From Diplolepis rosae (lineage: Eukaryota > Arthropoda > Insecta > Hymenoptera > Diplolepididae), in contig JAPYXD010000704.1 in NCBI GenBank assembly GCA_030998225.1, forward strand, positions 12,896,001 to 12,960,000: DNA of 64,000 nucleotides, written 5' to 3'. Positions 58,789 through 64,000 of this stretch are shown piece after piece (within the stretch, counting starts at the first letter, position 1; each line of letters opens with the position of its first letter). The position numbers and the translations under genes were made by a program. The notes beneath the pieces are model-generated. The model made no database searches. It saw nothing but the letters and a program-made list of their open reading frames with translations, and had not been told where the DNA came from.

Positions 58789-59666
58789 TTGAAGTAATTT
58801 TACTCAACTCTGTCGATTAAATTTGGGACATAAGGACATTTGAACATCTATTAAATCCTAGTCGGGTAAAATCAATTTGATATATACCTAATTCACCCAA
58901 AGTGAATAACAATAAGCGTTACATAGGGAATAGTAAGGAGTTGAGTAAAACGTTATCGATGACAGGGCACCAACATGCGTCAGTGGGTTAACATGAAATG
59001 TATAAGTATATCACCGACGCTTGAGGTGCTTCAAACTGTAGTTGGGTAAAATGAGCATCGGGCGTATTCTTTCAACTGGCAATGGTATAGTTCTCTTAAA
59101 TAAAAAAAAATTCTTACCTCGAGCCTGCCAATAGTCATCCGGTACATACATAAACAACTTACAAATACATTCACACCATTCAGACGTAGCCAATCACATT
59201 CCAAATTACATTTACACTTAAACATATAACCTTACATATATAAACCTAATAACTACACTTATATATAGTACGATACGCTTTCGTCGAATCACGCACACGC
59301 TCGCTTACAATGCTGAGATATAAAACTTGGAACTTTCTTATATAGTGACTGCCTGATTCACGGTTTACTCAACTCTCGATTGAAGCGTAGAGTAGAATGA
59401 ACGGAAAGCTCTACTATTTTTGTGATTTAATAAAAGATTGGTTTTTTATAGTTATACTACGAGTAATAATATATATATTTAAAAATTTTTAATGCACGCT
59501 TTCATACTTCACCCTACGCTTCTGAATTTTACTCAACTTTTATTCATTTTTGAACATTTAATATATCACAAATAAATACAATGATACTAAATAACTTCTA
59601 ACTTGTCCTTATGTTCCAAATTTGATCGGAAGTTGAGTAAAATTAATCAAACTATTTTTCTCTGTG
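58776..59666. mobile_element. MITE with YRGAGAAAAAT ends, 891 bp
   Basis: Left TGGAGAAAAATAATTGAAGT and inverted right CACAGAGAAAAATAGTTTGA, with paired arms of about 65 bp including TTTTACTCAACT and ACATAAGGAC. TA precedes at 58774-58775; the right target copy reads TG. The termini resemble those of the 193-bp MITE at 18259-18451, suggesting one family. No coding capacity; AATAAA at 59429 may now end the paralogue 2 transcript. Confidence 0.8.
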
Positions 59667-60017
59667 TGTCAACTGTAACGTTCACATCGTGAATAACTTT
59701 AGCCGTGATTGCTCCAATTTATGTTTGAAACAATTGTTCCAAGTTTTTAGGAATTTATTGTAAAATTTTAGTGATAATAACTGTTTACAGTAGTTGACTA
59801 AAATTATCAAGTCATGCGAAAACAACCATGTATTGATAGAATAGAATTCCAATTGTACTTACAAATAAAATGTTTAAAGTAAAATTGAGTGTTCAAAATT
59901 TTGTTTTATTTAATTTAGATATTTTAAATTAAGTTTCTGGCAGTACAAAAATAAAAGCTGTAAAAAATGAATGTTCAGAGTTTTCTATAAATATTGGCTG
60001 GCGTTTACTTTGATGTA

Positions 60018-61350
60018 CGAGGTCTGTCCGGAAAGTATCGAGCCTACCTTTATATCTCCGCGCTGGCATTATTCTTCATCATCGGGCGGGTGGCATCCTT
60101 CAAAGTAATCCCCACATGATTGAATAACACGGTTCCAGCGATGTTTCCACTTCTCGAAACAGTCCTGGAACTCACTTTTAGGGATGGCCTTGAGTACGCT
60201 CGTTGCATTATTTTCAACCGTCGTTTTGTCATCGAATCGCTGTTCTTTGAGTAGTTTTTTGAGTTTTGGAAACAGCCAAAAGTCACAGGGGGCTATGTCG
60301 GGACTGTACGGAGATTGTCGAAGCAATGCGATACTGTGTTTACTCAGAAACTGCTGCACAAGATTTGATGAATGCGCTGGCGCATTATCGTGATGGAGAA
60401 GCCAGTCACCACTTGACCAAAAGTGCGGGCGTTTTCTTCTCACTGCTTCACGCAAACGTTTCAAAATTTGAACGTAATATTCTTTATTGATTGTCTGACC
60501 TGCCGGTGCATATTCGTGGTGCACAACACCTTCATAATCGAAAAAGACAATCAACATCGAGTTCACATTGCTCCGACTTTCACGTGCTTTTTTCGGCCTG
60601 GCTCGTCTGGACGCTTCCACTGTGAAGATTGTTGTTTAGTTTCAGGATCGTAATCATATACCCATGATTCATCACCAATAATAACCTTTTTAAGCACAGT
60701 AACATCGTTATTGACTATTTCTAAGTTGTCCTGAGCGATTTCTAAGCCAAGCTTTTTTTGCTCTGCACTGAGCAATTTCGGAATGAACTTCGCACATATG
60801 CGTGTCATTTGTAAATTTGAGGTTACAATTCCCCAAATTATAGTTTTTGGTATTCCAAGGTCTTCTTCTAGTTCCCGCACAGTCATACGACGATCTTGTT
60901 CGATCGCAAATCGCACCCGCTCAATATGATTCAATGTTTTTGCCGTCGAAGGTCGGCCAGAACGAGAATTACTATCAACAGAAGTGCATCATCCTTTGAA
61001 ACGATTATACCACTCTTTTATTCATGTTTTGCTCATACACTCACTCCCAAAGGCCTTCTGCATCATCTGAATAGTTTCCGAACTCGTTTTTCCGAGTTGA
61101 AAACAAAATTTGATCCAAATTTGTTGATCTTGTTTCTCAGTCGTTTTTAACAATCACAAAATCCGCCGAACTCAAAAATAGCTTTGTAAACAAAGACACG
61201 CTGCGCATGAACTGTACGTCCGGCAGATGTCAGCAAGCAACCGATAGGTTCGTGAGGCTCTACTGTTGACGTTCATGCCCCGCAGAGGTCGGTCGAACGC
61301 TATGGCGCGGAGATATAAAGGTAGGCCCGATACTTTTCGGACAGACCTCG
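60018..61350 (-). mobile_element. mariner element, 1333 bp
   Basis: Begins CGAGGTCTGTCCGGAAAGTA and ends with its near-perfect inverse; the paired ends extend about 45 bp to CTCCGCG. TA at 60016-60017 and 61351-61352. The empty site GATGTATGTATC is present in copy 1 at about 13142. Typical mariner length. Confidence 0.95.
60069..61150 (-). pseudogene. mariner transposase (D,D34D), disabled
   Basis: The three catalytic Asp residues are visible: GDESW in the frame 60563-60934, HHDNAPAH and SPDIAPCDFW in the frame 60069-60620, with exactly 34 residues between the last two. The two frames overlap out of register near 60590, so a frameshift is present. Further upstream the N-terminal part (FGSECMSKT, RSGRPST) contains two in-frame stops near 61020 and 60990. 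The protein is not made intact, although the ends are still well preserved and could be mobilised in trans. Confidence 0.9.
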
Positions 61351-61630
61351 TATGTAGCTAATAATTATATAATAATTTAAAATTAATTAGTTGAGTTTGA
61401 AATTTTTGTCACTGCCTACATTATCGTAGGATCACTAGTCGCGTATAAGACATGATACTTTGTCGACAGGTGTCCTCGTAGACAATTTCCAACTCTTATA
61501 TCGCAAATAATGCAAAAGATTTCAAATATTTGAAGAATTGGAAAATCTTTCAGCAAAATCAATAACGATTGAATAACAATGAATCCGAATGAATTCGGGT
61601 GAATTTGAATTTACAAAAAAACATTTTTAT

Positions 61631-62074
61631 TACGTGTGGTTTTTAGAAAAAATGTCTTTGAAGTTCTAAAAAAAAATTTTCGCAGCCCAAAACAGAAATG
61701 AAGATACATATTTTTAAATAAACCTACATATTTAGGTATTTGTCTATACCATTTATTTATAACAATAACATTTGACATTAAATGAACTATACGGAAAAAA
61801 ATGAAAATTTCGGTTTCGGAAAGACTGTCAAACTTCTTTAAAAAGTGCTATTAAAGTAGGAAAGAATGCATGAATATAGATTCTGTTTCTAGATATTTAA
61901 GCAACCATAAGAAATTAAAGTAACTGATAAATATATTGATAAATATTTGATATACTAACAAGATAATGAGCTATTATATGTCATAGTTTGTAAAAATGTA
62001 TAAATAAGATTGTATTTAGTTACAAAATGTGATCGTAGTTTAAAGTTTTGTGCTCTATTAGAGAAAATACATAC
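61631..62074. other. End of segmental duplication and unassigned AT-rich DNA
   Basis: 61650-61745 matches 15795-15860. The rest shows no recognisable gene or repeat. Confidence 0.45.
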
Positions 62075-62640
62075 ATGGTTTGTTCGAAAAGTAATTTCAG
62101 TGATTTTATAGTGAAGCAACTATAACGTCGGAGCGCATTCGGACCCCTTGAGATCGGTAAAGGGAGGTCAGCTCACCAACGAGCGGTCGTCGAATCGTCT
62201 CCGACCATCCGTAAGTAAGGACAGGCTTGTCCGTGAAACTCGTTTTCGTTTCCCGTGCAAGCTGTAATGCATGGTTGAAATCAAAAGTTAAGACCATGCT
62301 TATTGTTTTCTTTAACATTGGGGGGCTTGTCCACCATGGACTTGTACCAAATGGTACAACCGTCATTGCCAAATTCTACAAGGAAGTGCTCAAGAGACTC
62401 AAACAAAGGGTTCATCACGTTTGACCCGACATCGCAGACGCTGTGAAACTTCTCTACAACAAGGGGCCACCAGCCCACGCCGCCTTCCTCGTGACCTGCT
62501 TCCTGGCCGATTCTAAGATGCCAACGATTCCCCAGCCAAAAATGCTTGCACCAAGGCTCTAAAGGACATCCCGGAAAAGGCTTAACGTGACGTCATCGAT
62601 GCCTGAAAATTTCGCTGAAAGTGATGTATTGACGCAAGAG
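62075..62640 (+). pseudogene. Decayed second mariner transposase
   Basis: A terminal-repeat-like start (GTTTGTTCGAAAAGTAATTT) is followed, after a deletion of the N-terminal half, by translated pieces TMLIVFFNIGGLVHHG, FYKEVLKRLKQRV and a PPAHAAF segment in place of NAPAH. It ends with a CIDARGAF tail typical of mariner C-termini. Stops at 62422-62424 and later, a frame change near 62540, and loss of the second catalytic Asp show it is dead. It is a different family from the element at 60018. Confidence 0.8.
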
Positions 62641-62876
62641 GAGCCTTTAAAACCTTTTAAGGACGTTCCCTATCATAGGTAGTGGGATTACTGTTAAGCT
62701 TTCTAACCGAATGAGTTGAGTACCGTTTATGCGCAAAAGTAACAAAATGTGTCTTCTGCGTCCATTTGTGCGATTTGGCAACACCGCTTTCCTATCTCTC
62801 TTATATCGAGTCGAAAGCATATGTTGCGAGAGAGGTTATATTATGAGTTTATTGACAGTTTGTAAATACTAATAAG

Positions 62877-63236
62877 ATGTCTAATAAATTTCGCAACAAA
62901 AATGGATTTTTTATTTCACAAAAATCAGCTGTTCGTAAAAACAAAGCTTTGGAAGCAATGTCAAATGCAAAAAAGAAATGCATTAAAGAAGTTATAGAAA
63001 AGTATCAAGTGAATGATACCTGTGATGAATTACGCATTGTTAATTTGAAAGAACTAGCAAGAAATATGAAATGTCGAGAGTGTAAGCGAGTTTTGGATTT
63101 GGGAGAAGTATCAAAAGAAAGATTAATTGGCTGTCACTCAGTTTTAACCATTCTTTGCGATTCATGTAATATTTTTACACAAGTCAACACAGCTAAAATA
63201 ATTAAAAATGATATTTCAGAAGTGAATGCTGGGTAG
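62877..63236 (+). CDS. Mutator-like transposase zinc-ribbon fragment
   Basis: 119 residues with a basic N-terminus and a four-cysteine zinc ribbon, C66-x2-C69 and C94-x2-C97 (MKCRECKRVLDL and LCDSCN). This layout is typical of the N-terminal part of Mutator-like transposase-domain proteins in insects. ATG chosen because the sister copy at 5550 keeps it with the same upstream sequence. The frame ends in TAG at the position where the family normally continues into an HSGTG motif, found further on. It may be one exon of a spliced gene or a truncated relic. Confidence 0.65.
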   Translation: MSNKFRNKNGFFISQKSAVRKNKALEAMSNAKKKCIKEVIEKYQVNDTCDELRIVNLKELARNMKCRECKRVLDLGEVSKERLIGCHSVLTILCDSCNIFTQVNTAKIIKNDISEVNAG

Positions 63237-63327
63237 CTCTTGGTATGTTGTGTATTGCTATTATATTTTGGTAAATAATATTTCTCTCGTATAACTAAAT
63301 AAATTTTTGTGTATCATTATTTTAGGT

Positions 63328-63459
63328 GATATGCATTCTGGAACTGGACAAACGAGTTTGAATAAAATACTTGCTTGTGCCAACGCGCCTCCAATATCTA
63401 ATGATATGTACAAAAAATATGATAAAATAATTGGAAAAATTATGGAAGATGAAGCTTAA
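63328..63459 (+). pseudogene. Mutator-like transposase, HSGTG segment
   Basis: Follows a good acceptor (ATTATTTTAG) and reads DMHSGTGQTSLNKILACA, the segment that comes next in this transposase family. However, joining GCTGG|GTAGCT to this acceptor puts it one base out of frame, and a TAA interrupts at 63457 before further family-like sequence (VERELVIQNIEKLMQEL). I read it as decayed, unless another donor is used. Confidence 0.6.
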
Positions 63460-64000
63460 GCTAGTTGTAAGCGGTCAGCGACTGTAGAAAGAGAACTTGT
63501 CATCCAAAATATTGAAAAACTCATGCAAGAATTGTAAGAATTTAAATTTTTGATAAAAAGTAGATCACATGTGTACGAATCATGTATTTTATACAGATAA
63601 TCACATCTAAACTTAATGTTTTGATAATGGATGGGACTAATCGACATCTATCTTAAACTATTACTGTTTTTATGCATACATCTTTCTTTCTTGTGCTGCG
63701 AAAAAATATTATCTGAGTCTAATCAAATTTTGTACATTTCCATTTTTTAATCTAATTTTACATATTGTTATGTGTTTCATTTATCAAATGAAATGATTTA
63801 CTTTTGCTAACTGATTTTTAGAATGTGTTGATTATTCTATTTTTATATTATTTTATTTTTGAGCTGCAACGTCAAATCGATTCTTCATATTATCTAGTTC
63901 AATTGTTATAAAATATCATACATAACTGATTCAAAATAGATTTTGGATGTAAATGTAATCTACAAAAAAAAAAAAGAAAAACCATCAAAATAATCATGTC

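Larger units (their letters stand above)
51936..61750 (+). repeat. Segmental duplication, copy 2
   Basis: Direct copy of 4760-15860. It begins inside intron 1 at about 51936 (GCAAATTGGATCTGTTATTT) and ends near AACCTACATATTTAGGTATT at about 61740. Copy-2-specific insertions are 52594-53275, 54164-54639, 58776-59666 and 60018-61350. The two copies bracket the satellite palindrome. Confidence 0.85.
62655..64000 (+). mobile_element. Mutator-like element, left part
   Basis: Starts with a TAAGGACGTTC terminal sequence shared with 5302, and its first 310 bp match the deletion derivative there. The right end was not found before the window ends. From about 63540 no coding sequence is visible, only AT-rich DNA with an A run at 63964. 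Confidence 0.6.

Noticed and set aside
62106..62478. Minus-strand frames opposite the second mariner remnant
   Set aside because: They are shadows of a decayed transposase whose translated pieces are recognisable on the plus strand.

Overview
The window looks like non-coding-dominated nuclear DNA of an arthropod, most likely an insect. The evidence is spliced genes with GT/AG introns, very AT-rich sequence, many TA- and TTAA-flanked DNA transposons (mariner, Tc3-like, piggyBac-like MITEs, a Mutator-like fragment) and a long satellite array. No bacterial gene organisation is present. The order and species cannot be fixed from sequence alone.

Layout. 1-4760: nested transposon debris and minisatellites. 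4760-15860: copy 1 of a segmental duplication carrying four exons (6588-12493) of a secreted trypsin-fold (S1) protease homologue, with many insertions in its introns. 15860-19960: AT-rich DNA with a 1.18-kb tandem duplication. 19963-46653: one giant inverted repeat. Two arrays of a 144-bp satellite (about 68 and 61 copies) run towards each other around a composite core of about 7.7 kb, which is itself a near-perfect palindrome with a 1.58-kb loop. 46654-51700: intergenic DNA with MITEs. 51722-58788: the complete paralogue, with promoter, signal-peptide exon and five exons coding for 255 residues, in copy 2 of the segmental duplication (51936-61750, direct orientation to copy 1). 60018-61350: a mariner element. 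62075-62640: a decayed second mariner. 62655 onward: a Mutator-like transposase fragment.

The two paralogues are the only convincing host genes. Both keep the trypsin-fold Cys42-Cys58 spacing but have lost the catalytic His and the Ser-Gly-Gly of the active-site loop, and probably the Asp, so they should be non-catalytic secreted proteins. Their exons differ far more than their introns. By hand count exon 4 is 71% identical with 17 of 18 changed codons non-synonymous, whereas the 173-nt intron 4 is about 94% identical. This is the signature of fast adaptive change seen in families of secreted arms-race proteins. Different transposons have also rewritten the C-termini of both copies. The giant satellite palindrome lies between the two paralogues.
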